A program made the position numbers and the translations under genes. A stretch of 34,330 bases of DNA from Sphaerochaetaceae bacterium (GTDB lineage: Bacteria > Spirochaetota > Spirochaetia > Sphaerochaetales > Sphaerochaetaceae), in contig JAQQAR010000057.1 of the NCBI GenBank assembly GCA_028532765.1, forward strand, positions 1 to 34,330. Reading direction: 5' to 3'. The notes below the pieces were generated by a model. The model searched no databases. It saw nothing but the letters and a program-made list of their open reading frames with translations, and had not been told where the DNA came from. Positions 7,477-15,555 of the stretch are shown here, piece by piece. Each line of letters opens with the position of its first letter. Positions within the stretch are counted from its first letter, which is position 1.

Positions 7477-8517
7477 ATGCTACCAGAGGAGAAAAAGAAC
7501 CAACGGGCTAAAATCACAGATGTGGCAGAATATGCGAAGGTTTCTGTTGCAACTGTTTCGATTATCCTGAAAGACCCGAAGAACAATAGGTTCTCAGACA
7601 AGACCATTAAAAAAGTCCTGGCTGCTGCAGAAGCCTTGCAGTACCAGCCTGCATTGTTCGCCCAGCAGATGAAAGGTAAACATCTTTCAGTAATAGGATT
7701 AATTATCCCTGACCTCATGAACCATTTCTACCCTGAGGTAACCACTGGGTTCTCCAAACAAGCCAATGCACTCGGCTATAATGTTATCCTTTTGAACTCG
7801 GAAAACAGCATTGACCAGGAACAGGTGTTTGCAGATGCCTTGATCAGGATGCGGGTTGCAGGGGTCGCTATGTGTGGTGTGTACTCCACCGATGAACGGG
7901 AATTGGAAGTGATAAAACGATTAAACTCTATGGACATTCCGGTCGTTCGTTTTGACCGATATAATGCCAATGAAACCTGCCCGTTTGTCGGCATTGATAA
8001 TTACCATGCCGGCTACTACATTACCGAAAAGTTCATCAAGGCAGGACATAAGAAAATCTGTTGTCTCGCGCCAAAGAACCCTGTTTACATTGTATCTGAG
8101 CGGCGCAAGGGCTATTTGAGTGCCATGGAGAAACATGGGCTTGAAAGCTCCTGCTACTCATTCGATGCAAAAGAGTTTGGCTCCCTGTACCAGACCATGC
8201 AAAGCATCTGGGAGTCTGGGGAGGGGCATACCGCTCTCTTTACCCCTGGTGGTGACATGGATGCCATCGAGTGCATCAAGACTGCCTCCACACTGAAGAT
8301 TGATGTCCCTGGTGATCTGAGTATTGCTGGGTTCGATGACATCTACATCTCCAATATCATCAAACCCTCCCTGACTACCATCAGGCAGCCAAAGTTCGAG
8401 ATGGGAGAAGCAGCCATGAAGTTGCTCTACAAGATGATGAAAAATGAAGAACTTGAGGAAAGGAAGATATTGCTTCCATTTGAGTATGTCGCTCGTGAGT
8501 CAACACGAGTCGTCTAG
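7477..8517 (+). CDS. LacI family transcriptional repressor
   Basis: A 346-residue LacI/GalR regulator. The helix-turn-helix with hinge is at residues 13-60 (ITDVAEYAKVSVATVSIILK, then the LQYQPALFAQQMKG hinge region). A periplasmic-binding-protein-like ligand domain follows, with VIGLIIPDLMNHFYPEV, FVGIDNYHAGYY and the C-terminal SIAGFDDI and LTTIRQP blocks. It should act as a dimer that releases the operator at 7447-7461 when it binds the imported compound or a product of it. The sequence GTGGGGG lies just before the ATG. It is the first gene of the operon with the amidohydrolase and the ABC importer, which are therefore its likely targets. The ligand cannot be named from the sequence. Confidence 0.92.
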   Translation: MLPEEKKNQRAKITDVAEYAKVSVATVSIILKDPKNNRFSDKTIKKVLAAAEALQYQPALFAQQMKGKHLSVIGLIIPDLMNHFYPEVTTGFSKQANALGYNVILLNSENSIDQEQVFADALIRMRVAGVAMCGVYSTDERELEVIKRLNSMDIPVVRFDRYNANETCPFVGIDNYHAGYYITEKFIKAGHKKICCLAPKNPVYIVSERRKGYLSAMEKHGLESSCYSFDAKEFGSLYQTMQSIWESGEGHTALFTPGGDMDAIECIKTASTLKIDVPGDLSIAGFDDIYISNIIKPSLTTIRQPKFEMGEAAMKLLYKMMKNEELEERKILLPFEYVARESTRVV

Positions 8518-8571
8518 GTCATTTCAGTTCCGATTAATTAACAGAATAAATTGTAAGGAGAACGAATTTAT

Positions 8572-9519
8572 ATGATACATCTGCGCGGTAAGGATATGTT
8601 GTTCATTGAGGCCCATGGCCATGTTTGGGAGAAGCTGCACGGAAGACGGTTCGACACAGACCGTGTGATCCCACTAGAGAATGGGAAGGTACAGATCGGC
8701 GAGAAGGTAATCCAATTCCTTCCTCCTGAAGTCAGGGATGACGTATTCCCTATTGAAGTATTGAAGACCTATGAGCAGCTCTTGGGTTTCGACAAGGTCG
8801 TGGTACTGCAGACCCCGTGTTATGGGGAGCAATACGAATACATCAACTCGTTCATGAGCAAGGAACCCGATCGGTATGTCACTGTGGGTATTCCCAACCC
8901 CCAGGACAAGCAGTCCTATATTGAAACTGCTGCTCTCTGCCTGGACCGATATAAGTACAAAGGTTTGAAGTTTGAGTCACCTGATATCCCCTTCGACATG
9001 CTTGCAACTGAGAATCAGTTTGTCTTTGAGGAGATCCTGAAGCGAGATGCGTACTTTGTCATCGACCTCGGCTGGGGTGACGGTCCTCATGATTACCCCA
9101 TCGACGATTTGATCGAGATTGCAAAACGCTATCCAGAGCTTACCATCGTGCTTCCTCACCTTGGCATCAGCAAGATGTGGGACCCGGAGGAAACAAAGAC
9201 GCTGAACAGTTTGAAGAAGACCCTCTCAATTCTTGAACATAACACCAATGTCTACTTTGACTGTTCCGGTATTCCCATGCTCGCTACCAAGGCAGGGCAG
9301 GAGTATCCCTGGCCGGTCATGACTGATGCCCTGAAGGTAGCAAAACAGATGGGTGCCATCGACCGTGTCATGTGGGGCTCCGATGCTCCCACCGTCTTGG
9401 TTGCCTGTACCTATAAACAGCATGTGGATGCAGTGGTGAACTACATCGATTTCCTCTCTGATGATGAGGTGGAGAATCTGGTAGGAAAGACTGCTGACAA
9501 AGTCTGGTTTGGAAAATAA
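8572..9519 (+). CDS. Amidohydrolase_2 family hydrolase
   Basis: A 315-residue metal-dependent hydrolase of the Amidohydrolase_2 (TIM-barrel) group that includes lactonases and ACMSD-like decarboxylases. Visible features are the first-strand motif EAHGHVW (residues 13-19), YKGLKFES in the middle, VLPHLG (a metal or substrate histidine) and the C-terminal MWGSDAP carrying the conserved aspartate. AAGGAG (8555-8560) lies 11 bases before the ATG. It stands between the regulator and the importer, so it probably acts on the imported compound, for example by opening a lactone ring; this is inference. Substrate unknown. Confidence 0.85.
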   Translation: MIHLRGKDMLFIEAHGHVWEKLHGRRFDTDRVIPLENGKVQIGEKVIQFLPPEVRDDVFPIEVLKTYEQLLGFDKVVVLQTPCYGEQYEYINSFMSKEPDRYVTVGIPNPQDKQSYIETAALCLDRYKYKGLKFESPDIPFDMLATENQFVFEEILKRDAYFVIDLGWGDGPHDYPIDDLIEIAKRYPELTIVLPHLGISKMWDPEETKTLNSLKKTLSILEHNTNVYFDCSGIPMLATKAGQEYPWPVMTDALKVAKQMGAIDRVMWGSDAPTVLVACTYKQHVDAVVNYIDFLSDDEVENLVGKTADKVWFGK

Positions 9520-9544
9520 TTTCTAGGCCAAAGGAGGAGAGGTC

Positions 9545-11068
9545 ATGGAACATGACGAACAAGAGATTCCGATTGTTGAATTTAGAAATATCAGTAAAGC
9601 ATTCTCTGGAGTCAAGGCGCTCGATGATGTCTCCTTCTCCATTAAGCGTGGGGAAGTGCACTGTCTTCTTGGTGAGAATGGAGCTGGAAAGTCGACCTTG
9701 ATCAAGATCCTGACAGGGGTGGAGAAGGAAGATTCCGGAGAAATCTATTTCAATGGAGAGAAGATCCACAACAAGGATATTTGGCAGGCAAGAGAGAAAG
9801 GAATTGGGACGGTGTTCCAAGAGAACAGCTTGGTTCCTCACCTGAGCGTCGCTGAAAATGTCTTCTTGACCAGGGAATTACGGGGAAAGAGCAAGTTTCT
9901 CGATTTCAAGCAGATGGAAGCTGAGACTGTCCGACGAGGGAAAGAGCTTGGTATCGACCTCGATCCCAAGGCACTGGTGAAACATCTCTCCGTTGCTGAA
10001 CAGCAGATTGTCGAGATCGTGAAGATGTTCAGCCAGAACCCGAAGTTCGTGATCCTCGATGAGCCAACCTCATCCCTTTCAGGGAATGAGATCAAGAAGC
10101 TTTTTACCATCATCAAGACGATGCAGAAGAAGGGTGTGACCTTCATCTACATCTCCCACCGCATGGAAGAGATCAAGGAGATCGGCAACGGTGGTTCCGT
10201 CCTTCGTGACGGCAAGTTCATCACCAACATAGAAGATGTGAAGCAGGTTGATATCAATGACATCATCTCCTATGTCGTAGGGAGACCTCTGCTTCAGATC
10301 TTCCCTGAGCGGAAAGCCGAGATCGGGGACGTGTTGCTGGAAGCGGTGGGTATATCGGTTCCGAATCTTGTGCATGATATCGATCTGTTTGTACGTCGTG
10401 GGGAAGTACTTGGGTTCTCCGGGCTTGTTGGTTCTGGAAGAACCGAGACAGCCAAGGCCATCTTCGGAGAGCTCAGACGGTCTTCTGGCAAAATCTATAA
10501 GGACGGGAAAGAGATTGTCATACGCAATCCCAATGATGCAATCAAAGCAGGTATTGGGTTGCTTACAGAGAACAGGAAAGAGGAAGGTCTTTTCCTTTCA
10601 AAGGCTGTTTCATGGAATGTGGTTTCTGCATCTATTGAGAAACTGAAGAAACATGGGTTCTTGAATAAGAAAATTGAGACTGACTTGGTCAATGAGTATG
10701 TGACGAAGCTGAGGATCAAGCTCCCTGGGATACACAGGGCGGTTAAATACCTCTCTGGTGGGAACCAGCAGAAGGTGGTCTTTGCTAAGTGGCTCTGCGC
10801 CGGTTCGGATGTGTACATCTTTGATGAGCCGACTCGGGGTATTGATGTGGGAGCGAAGACGGAGGTGTACAAGCTGATCAACACCCTCGCAGAGCAGGGG
10901 AATGCCATTATAGTCATCTCCTCTGAGCTCCCAGAGGTGTTGGGAGTATGCGACCGTATTGCCGTGTTCCATGAGGGGACGATTGCCACCACCTTGAATC
11001 GAGAAAAAGCGACACAAGAGAAAATCATGTATTACGCAATGGGGGGAGATAGTAATGAAATTGCTTGA
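9545..11068 (+). CDS. Sugar-type ABC importer ATPase, two domains
   Basis: A 507-residue protein with two fused ABC domains, as in RbsA, MglA and XylG. In the first domain the Walker A is GENGAGKST, the Q-loop is FQENSL, the signature-like region is LSVAEQQIVEI and the Walker B is FVILDEPTSSL. In the second, Walker A is degenerate (GLVGSGRTETAK), as is usual for this family, with signature LSGGNQQKVV and Walker B DVYIFDEPTRGIDVG. It energises import of a pentose- or hexose-like compound with the next two genes. GGAGGAGAGG precedes the ATG. It overlaps the permease gene by 14 bases, so the two are translationally coupled. Confidence 0.93.
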   Translation: MEHDEQEIPIVEFRNISKAFSGVKALDDVSFSIKRGEVHCLLGENGAGKSTLIKILTGVEKEDSGEIYFNGEKIHNKDIWQAREKGIGTVFQENSLVPHLSVAENVFLTRELRGKSKFLDFKQMEAETVRRGKELGIDLDPKALVKHLSVAEQQIVEIVKMFSQNPKFVILDEPTSSLSGNEIKKLFTIIKTMQKKGVTFIYISHRMEEIKEIGNGGSVLRDGKFITNIEDVKQVDINDIISYVVGRPLLQIFPERKAEIGDVLLEAVGISVPNLVHDIDLFVRRGEVLGFSGLVGSGRTETAKAIFGELRRSSGKIYKDGKEIVIRNPNDAIKAGIGLLTENRKEEGLFLSKAVSWNVVSASIEKLKKHGFLNKKIETDLVNEYVTKLRIKLPGIHRAVKYLSGGNQQKVVFAKWLCAGSDVYIFDEPTRGIDVGAKTEVYKLINTLAEQGNAIIVISSELPEVLGVCDRIAVFHEGTIATTLNREKATQEKIMYYAMGGDSNEIA

Positions 11069-12038
11069 TAATAATTCGAAGGTGATCAAGGTCTACAAGG
11101 AGCTCTCAAGAGCTCAGGGAGTGAGTGCACTCCTGCCCTTGGCGATTGTGGTAATCTTTTTCACCGTTATGTCTGATAATTTTCTAAACTCCTACAATGT
11201 GATGAACATTCTCAGGCAAGCCTCCGTCTACGCCATCATGGCTACCGGTATGACCTTCGTCATCCTTACCGGTGGTATCGACCTTGGGCAGGGTTCAGTG
11301 CTCGCCCTCGCTGCAGTTGTCTGTGCGAAGGTCATCAATGCCACGGGAAATATGTGGCTTGGCATTCTCTCTGCGGTTGCAGTCGGTGTTGTTATTGGCG
11401 GCATTAACGGTGTTATGATCGCCTACGTCAGGCTCCCTGCATTTATCATGACCTTGGGTTCTCTCTATATGGTCAGGGGTATAACGCTCTACATTACCAA
11501 CTCTACTCAGGTCAACGTGAAAGGAGCAGAGCTGTTCTCTTTTATCGGACAGGGCTTCCTGCTTGGTATCCCATTCCCTGTGTATCTGTTCATCGGGATC
11601 GGAATCCTGGCTGTTATCTTCCTCTCTTATACCTCAACAGGCCGTCATATCTTTGCAGTTGGTTCCAACGTGGTCTCCGCGCGTCTCTCTGGCGTGAAGG
11701 TGGAGAAGACACTGGTGGTTGCCTATATTCTCTCCTCCGTCTGTGTAGCCCTTGCAGGTGTTGTCTATCTTGCTCGTCTTACCGCTGCTCAGCCTACCGC
11801 AGGGGAAGGCTATGAGCTGGAGTCAATTGCTGCAGCTGTTGTTGGAGGTACGAGTCTTGCCGGTGGAGAAGGTGGTGTGCTTGGTACCTTGATAGGTGCT
11901 GTGATCATCGCCGTCATCAGGAATGGCTTGGTAATCATCGGTGTGGGTAGTTATTTCACGAAGATTGTTGTCGGACTGATCATTGTGTTAGCCGTAACCC
12001 TGGATGTTATGAGAAGACGATTCTCAAGTAACAGATAG
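11055..12038 (+). CDS. ABC importer permease, RbsC-like
   Basis: A 327-residue inner-membrane permease of the BPD_transp_2 (RbsC/XylH/AraH) family with about nine to ten hydrophobic segments. Family patterns are MATGMTFVILTGGIDLGQGSVLAL near residues 61-84, PAFIMTLGSLYMVRGI, FAVGSN and the AAAVVGGTSLAGGEGGVLGT loop. It forms the channel with the ATPase encoded upstream, whose gene it overlaps by 14 bases. Substrate specificity is set mainly by the binding protein and cannot be read here. Confidence 0.93.
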   Translation: MKLLDNNSKVIKVYKELSRAQGVSALLPLAIVVIFFTVMSDNFLNSYNVMNILRQASVYAIMATGMTFVILTGGIDLGQGSVLALAAVVCAKVINATGNMWLGILSAVAVGVVIGGINGVMIAYVRLPAFIMTLGSLYMVRGITLYITNSTQVNVKGAELFSFIGQGFLLGIPFPVYLFIGIGILAVIFLSYTSTGRHIFAVGSNVVSARLSGVKVEKTLVVAYILSSVCVALAGVVYLARLTAAQPTAGEGYELESIAAAVVGGTSLAGGEGGVLGTLIGAVIIAVIRNGLVIIGVGSYFTKIVVGLIIVLAVTLDVMRRRFSSNR

Positions 12039-12084
12039 GGATAGAAAGAAAACGGGACGTTGTCCCAAAAAAAGGAGAATTTGT

Positions 12085-13047
12085 ATGAAGAAAACGAACG
12101 TGGTGGTAGTGTTGTTGATCATCTTGATGATCGTAGGCTCTTCTGTGTTTGCACAGGGAAGCAAGGAACAGGCCGTAGCAGGGGATGGCGTAGGCGCTGG
12201 TAAGACTATTGCTTTTGTACCCAAGCAGCTTGGCAATCCGTACTTTGTTGCCGTAAAGGATGCAGTGGAAGAGGCTTCTCTGGCTAATGGATTTGAGTTC
12301 AAGGCAAATGCCCCTGACTCCTCCATTGAGGTAGACAAGCAGATTGGTATTGTTGAGGCTTTCATTGCCCAGGGTGTCGACTTCCTGGTCTTGATCCCCA
12401 ACGACGCAACGGCACTTGTGAATGTCATCAATGATGCTGCAAAGCAGGACATTGGTGTATTCTTGGTAGACTCCGGTGCAGATGAGTCAGACTATGTTTC
12501 TTACATTGGTACTGACAACTACGCTGGTGGTGTCTTGGCTGCTGAATGGTTCGGTGAGAATGTAACCGGGCAGGTTGCCATTATCGATGGTGCTGCAGGA
12601 AATGCTGCAACCACTGCACGATTCAATGGGTTCATGGACACAATCGGTGACTATCCTGAAATTGAAGTTGTAACAGCTGATTACGGTAATGGAGACATGG
12701 GAACTTCCATGACTGTTGCTGAGAACTTCTTGACTGCCTACCCAGGTCTCTCAGGTATCTTTGCCTGTGACGACCAGATGGCTCAGGGCGCTGGACAGGC
12801 TGTAAAGGCTCGGAACCTTAGCTCTTCTGTGACTGTCTGTGGTTTCGACGGTTCACCCGACGGAGCACAGGCAATCATTGACGGTATTATGGATGCTACT
12901 GTCGCGCAGCAGCCCAGACTTATGGGCAAGACTGCTGTTGACTACATTATCAAGTACATGAGTGGGGATTCAATTGACCCAGTCATCTACACTGATTGTG
13001 AGATGGTCACTGCAGACAATGCTGCAAGCTTCCTTGCTTGGCACTAA
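12085..13047 (+). CDS. Periplasmic sugar-type binding protein
   Basis: A 320-residue substrate-binding protein of the RbsB-like periplasmic-binding type. The signal peptide is clear, with a cleavage site near SSVFAQG at about residues 22-28. There is no lipobox cysteine, so it is soluble in the periplasm. Family features include FVPKQLGNPYFVAVKDAVEEA, the repeat-like DFLVLIPND, GTDNYAGGVLAAEW and VCGFDGSPDGAQAI. AAAGGAG precedes the ATG. Unlike many operons of this type the binding protein is last, and a stable hairpin follows the stop codon, which may raise its mRNA level. Confidence 0.92.
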   Translation: MKKTNVVVVLLIILMIVGSSVFAQGSKEQAVAGDGVGAGKTIAFVPKQLGNPYFVAVKDAVEEASLANGFEFKANAPDSSIEVDKQIGIVEAFIAQGVDFLVLIPNDATALVNVINDAAKQDIGVFLVDSGADESDYVSYIGTDNYAGGVLAAEWFGENVTGQVAIIDGAAGNAATTARFNGFMDTIGDYPEIEVVTADYGNGDMGTSMTVAENFLTAYPGLSGIFACDDQMAQGAGQAVKARNLSSSVTVCGFDGSPDGAQAIIDGIMDATVAQQPRLMGKTAVDYIIKYMSGDSIDPVIYTDCEMVTADNAASFLAWH

Positions 13048-13053
13048 AAAAGA

Positions 13054-13109
13054 TTCTACTTCGTAGAAGCAAGCGCAGGAGTATCGGCCCAGCCGTCTTT
13101 TCGGCTGGG
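13054..13109. terminator. Two hairpins between convergent genes
   Basis: The first hairpin has arms TTCTAC (13054-13059) and GTAGAA (13063-13068). The second and stronger one has arms CCCAGCCG (13088-13095) and CGGCTGGG (13102-13109) around TCTTTT. Neither is followed by a T-tract on either strand, so they are more likely processing or stabilising hairpins, or a Rho-assisted end, than a classic intrinsic terminator. Confidence 0.5.
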
Positions 13110-13118
13110 ACATTACTA

Positions 13119-13418
13119 TCAATAATAGTAGAGTGATGTTTCAACGCAGCGTTGCTTAACCGGCAACGTGTCCAATTGTACTTCCTGAAACAACCGAGCA
13201 ACAAACTCAGTAAGTCGAATCCCATACGCCTGGCAATAGATGCCCAGCGTCGTGGTCGTCGGGTAGTTATGGTTTCTCCGTCCCTCTCGTAAGCTGATCG
13301 TACTCTTGCTGAATGGTGTTATCTCTACCAGTCTATCTTGGCTTATCCCACACTCCTTACGCAGTATCTTAAGCGTCCAGGCCACATGAGACGGCATCAT
13401 CTCCAAGATTAACTTCAT
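13119..13418 (-). CDS. XRE-type HTH protein, downstream of repeat
   Basis: About 99 residues with an XRE/Cro-like helix-turn-helix: TLKILRKECGISQDRLVEIT, then STISLREGRRNHNYPTTTTL and a C-terminal helix. The frame continues open for 93 codons upstream of the first good ATG, through the 7-bp repeat. No convincing ribosome binding site precedes ATG 13418; GGAG lies directly against an ATG pair some 15 bases further on, too close to help. Expression may therefore depend on translation from the first XRE gene, or on an in-frame fusion to it. Small XRE proteins of this type are often antitoxins or phage-type repressors, but no partner is visible. Confidence 0.55.
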   Translation of the reverse strand: MKLILEMMPSHVAWTLKILRKECGISQDRLVEITPFSKSTISLREGRRNHNYPTTTTLGIYCQAYGIRLTEFVARLFQEVQLDTLPVKQRCVETSLYYY

Positions 13419-13450
13419 CTGCTGTTCAACAGAAATGCCGTAAATCTTAC

Positions 13451-13720
13451 CTAATGCTGGCTTTTGCTTTCTGTTTTCTGTTGGGTGTTGGGTGTTGGGT
13501 GTTGGCCGCGCGAACCGACCTCTGCGTAGTCCAGAAAGGTCAGCACGTTGAATTTCAGTGCATGACAGAGTCGTAGGATCGTATCCAGCTTTGGTCGCCA
13601 GTCGGGATTTGTGGTGATTTCGGTTATCCACCTGGGATTCGATCCGGTTCGCGCGGATAGCAATGTTTCGTCTACTTTGCTCTCTTGCATTGCCCATACC
13701 AGGGCTGCTTGGAATTGCAT
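13451..13720 (-). CDS. XRE-type HTH protein, upstream of repeat
   Basis: About 89 residues. The N-terminal 65 or so form a small helix-turn-helix domain (FQAALVWAMQESKVDETLLS, ARTGSNPRWITEIT, PKLDTILRLCHALKFNVLTFL). The last 20 residues (HPTPNTQQ and a polar end) are encoded by a 7-bp tandem repeat and look like untemplated tail rather than domain. The start at 13720 is supported by GGAGGT (13728-13733) 7 bases upstream; a second AGGAGGT lies at 13747-13753. It is followed by the second XRE gene in a different frame. Function unknown; a DNA-binding regulator is likely. Confidence 0.6.
   Translation of the reverse strand: MQFQAALVWAMQESKVDETLLSARTGSNPRWITEITTNPDWRPKLDTILRLCHALKFNVLTFLDYAEVGSRGQHPTPNTQQKTESKSQH
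13480..13505. repeat. Heptanucleotide tandem repeat GTTGGGT
   Basis: Three perfect copies of GTTGGGT plus a partial fourth (GTTGG), 26 bases in all. The tract lies inside the end of the first XRE gene and before the second. Seven is not a multiple of three, so each gained or lost copy changes the reading frame. Confidence 0.9.
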
Positions 13721-13978
13721 ATACGTAACCTCCAATTATGTTAGATACCTCCTAAGGGGAATAAGGTTTGGTATTGCTTCAGGGAATTTGGAAAATGATT
13801 TTCTTTATAACGGTAGAGGTGAAATGGTTTTTTCTCCAGTTTTCAGTAAATTTACATTTTGTATGGAATTTGTAAGAAAAAACTGACATGTCTTTGCTTA
13901 TGGCAAGATTCTCTGTCTTATAAGCAGAAGAATCTGACAAATTTACGTCAAAATTGTAAAGAAAATCCTAAATCTGAG

Positions 13979-14007
13979 TTGATGGCAATATAAAGTAGTG
14001 GTAGTAT
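13979..14007 (+). promoter_or_regulatory. Candidate promoter of winged-helix gene
   Basis: TTGATG (13979-13984) and TAGTAT (14002-14007) are 17 bases apart. The predicted start near 14014 would place the first hairpin (from 14022) at the 5' end of the transcript. The match is moderate. Confidence 0.35.
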
Positions 14008-14021
14008 GGATTTCAGCATGT

Positions 14022-14293
14022 GAAGTAGTAACAACTAGAGACTTCTTGTGTCATAGCTGTAACGTACTACTTCCCTAGCAGGTTTTTCTTCTTGAAGGAA
14101 GTTTTTCTTCCTGGCTCGAAGATATATACCGAGTATGTTCCGGCAGCCGGTATATAACGGGATGGTATTAGTGGTTTCTGCATTACCCTTACGTGGTATG
14201 TTGTGGCGAAGCTGTGCATCCTGTTCCCTGCTCTTTCTTCCTAACACAAGGCAATATAATCAAAGCCTTTCTTCGAAGGGTTTCCCCTTCGAA
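14022..14293 (+). promoter_or_regulatory. Hairpin-rich 5' leader
   Basis: Four inverted repeats follow one another: GAAGTAGTA (14022-14030) with TACTACTTC (14065-14073); AGGAAG (14096-14101) with CTTCCT (14107-14112); TATATACC (14123-14130) with GGTATATA (14149-14156); and the strongest, TTCGAAGGG (14272-14280) with CCCTTCGAA (14285-14293) around TTTC. None has a following T-tract. Together they suggest a structured untranslated leader of about 330 bases before the regulator gene. No known riboswitch class was recognised. Confidence 0.45.
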
Positions 14294-14350
14294 ACAGAGC
14301 TACCTGTTTCCTACGTTCAAAAAATGAACAAATTGTTCTGACATAACTGT

Positions 14351-14902
14351 ATGCAAAGCGAACCAACAACCAAGGAATTCTCCATCCTATCCTACATTGA
14401 GCAAAACTCAGATGCCACTCAACGAGAGTTATCTGAGCATGTTGGTGTGTCCTTGGGGATGATCAACATTTTGTTAAAGCGTTTGGTTAAGAAGGGCTTG
14501 GTAAAGATAGAGCGACTTCAACCCAACTCAGTAAAATACTTTCTCACTCCACAGGGTATTGCCAGTAAGTTAGAGAGGACTTATGGGTATATCGTGAGGA
14601 CGTATAGGGAGCTCGAGACATATAAAGAAAGAGTTGGCATGGTAGCTCAGCAGATTGCCAAGAAGCATACGGTAGAAACCGTATACTTCTTTGGTCCCAA
14701 CGATGAGTTTGCTGCCATGCTTTCTGCCTTTATCAGGCTGAATAGTAGCGAAGGTCCAGCAATCAAGATTGTTCATGAAGAGAAAGATCTTCTGGAGTAT
14801 TCGAAGAAAGTTCCCATTCTTATTTGGGACCATGAATACGCCGAAGCATTGGAAGGTTCTGGTTATTCGTGGATGAATATTATGCAATCGTTGGATGTCT
14901 AA
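14351..14902 (+). CDS. Winged-helix regulator of polysaccharide locus
   Basis: A 183-residue protein with an N-terminal MarR-like winged helix (residues about 8-75: FSILSYIEQNSDATQRELSE, MINILLKRLVKKGLVKIERL, wing NSVKYFLTPQG). A helical linker (YGYIVRTYRELETYKERVG) and a C-terminal alpha/beta region of unknown fold follow (VETVYFFGPNDEFAAML, VPILIWDHEYAEAL). Proteins of this type stand at the head of exopolysaccharide clusters in several bacteria, including those grouped as EPS-associated MarR-type regulators. No clear ribosome binding site precedes the ATG. It is the first gene of the polysaccharide region and probably controls it; what its C-terminal domain senses is unknown. Confidence 0.75.
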   Translation: MQSEPTTKEFSILSYIEQNSDATQRELSEHVGVSLGMINILLKRLVKKGLVKIERLQPNSVKYFLTPQGIASKLERTYGYIVRTYRELETYKERVGMVAQQIAKKHTVETVYFFGPNDEFAAMLSAFIRLNSSEGPAIKIVHEEKDLLEYSKKVPILIWDHEYAEALEGSGYSWMNIMQSLDV

Positions 14903-14930
14903 GGGGATATCGGTGCCAGGTTTCCTATAC

Positions 14931-14960
14931 CTTGCTCCTTCTTTAGCAAGTTTAATCATT
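14931..14960 (+). terminator. Weak terminator after winged-helix gene
   Basis: CTTGCT (14931-14936) and AGCAAG (14945-14950) form a 6-bp stem directly followed by TTTAATCATT. It is weak but rightly placed, 28 bases after the stop codon. Confidence 0.35.
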
Positions 14961-15428
14961 CTAATCAAAAAAGATACATGTCGCCACTTAACTTCGAAAG
15001 CAGAATAAATATGCAGGAATCGAGAGGTTTTGGGGTATTGGGCTGGTTGAGTTGAAGCTGGGTGAAATTGAGCAAGGAAGAAGTTAGTCACACCGAGATT
15101 TCGGCGCAGAGCTGAAATTGGTGGTGGGGAACTTATGAACATAGGGTGGGAGTGGGAAGTTGCTGTTTGGTCAATCTAAGCAATTGTAGACCTAGCATTC
15201 TAGGTGGTTCAATGGTCAAGGGCGGAGAGAGGAAGGGCCAGGCGGTAAAGATTTACGAGTTTGCCAAGTAGCTTGTTCAATACTGTGGCACTGAACAAAC
15301 CAATATTTTCATCATAGAGCTGTGGCCTAGTAAAAATTGTTCAAAGCACTGCTGGCAGACAATGATTCATCAATTCCTACTGAAGAACCCTTAGTCTTTC
15401 AAACATGAATTACAAATCCTGCATTGGG

Positions 15429-15457
15429 TTGCAATAGATGTTTTATATAAATATATA
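15429..15457 (+). promoter_or_regulatory. Candidate promoter of polysaccharide operon
   Basis: TTGCAA (15429-15434) and TATATA (15452-15457) are 17 bases apart, about 100 bases before the first gene of the long operon. The AT-rich surroundings make chance matches common, so confidence is limited. Confidence 0.4.
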
Positions 15458-15555
15458 TAAATCAGCACTTTAAATTGGATAGATATACCGAATCAGGTTT
15501 TTTTGGTGTATGGGAATACGAATTTTAGTTTGGGCAAAGGTTGGACTAATTTAAA

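Larger units (their letters stand above)
13736..14350. other. Gene-free interval with structured leader
   Basis: About 600 bases between the divergent XRE pair and the winged-helix gene. The left part (to about 13970) is AT-rich and should hold the XRE promoter. The right part holds a candidate promoter and four hairpins (listed separately) that would form the leader of the winged-helix gene. Open frames here are short and lack ribosome binding sites, so no gene is called. Confidence 0.6.
14903..15555. other. Gene-free interval before the polysaccharide operon
   Basis: About 650 bases with no supportable gene on either strand; the longer open frame on the minus strand here runs across the winged-helix gene and has no recognisable domain. 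It contains a small hairpin (ACCTAG 15190-15195, CTAGGT 15200-15205), two GGCGG elements resembling the ops core of polysaccharide leaders (near 15221 and 15241), an AT-rich tract at 15440-15460 and a candidate promoter. Confidence 0.55.

Noticed and set aside
11055-13047. Ribose as the named substrate of the importer
   Set aside because: RbsABC-like families cover many sugars and the operon has no ribokinase or ribose mutarotase, so naming the substrate would be a guess.
13088-13109. GC-rich hairpin as a classic intrinsic terminator
   Set aside because: There is no T-tract after it on either strand; kept only as a hairpin feature.
13480-13505. Tandem repeat considered as the end of a CRISPR array
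   Set aside because: The unit is 7 bases with no spacers, and no cas genes are nearby.
13611-13886. Plus-strand frame of 91 codons across the start of the XRE pair
   Set aside because: It is antisense to the first XRE gene and that gene's ribosome binding sites, and its translation has no domain.
14570-15142. Open frame of 190 codons on the minus strand after the winged-helix gene
   Set aside because: It overlaps the regulator gene antisense, has no domain, and its upper part is low-complexity (SSPPP) without a ribosome binding site.
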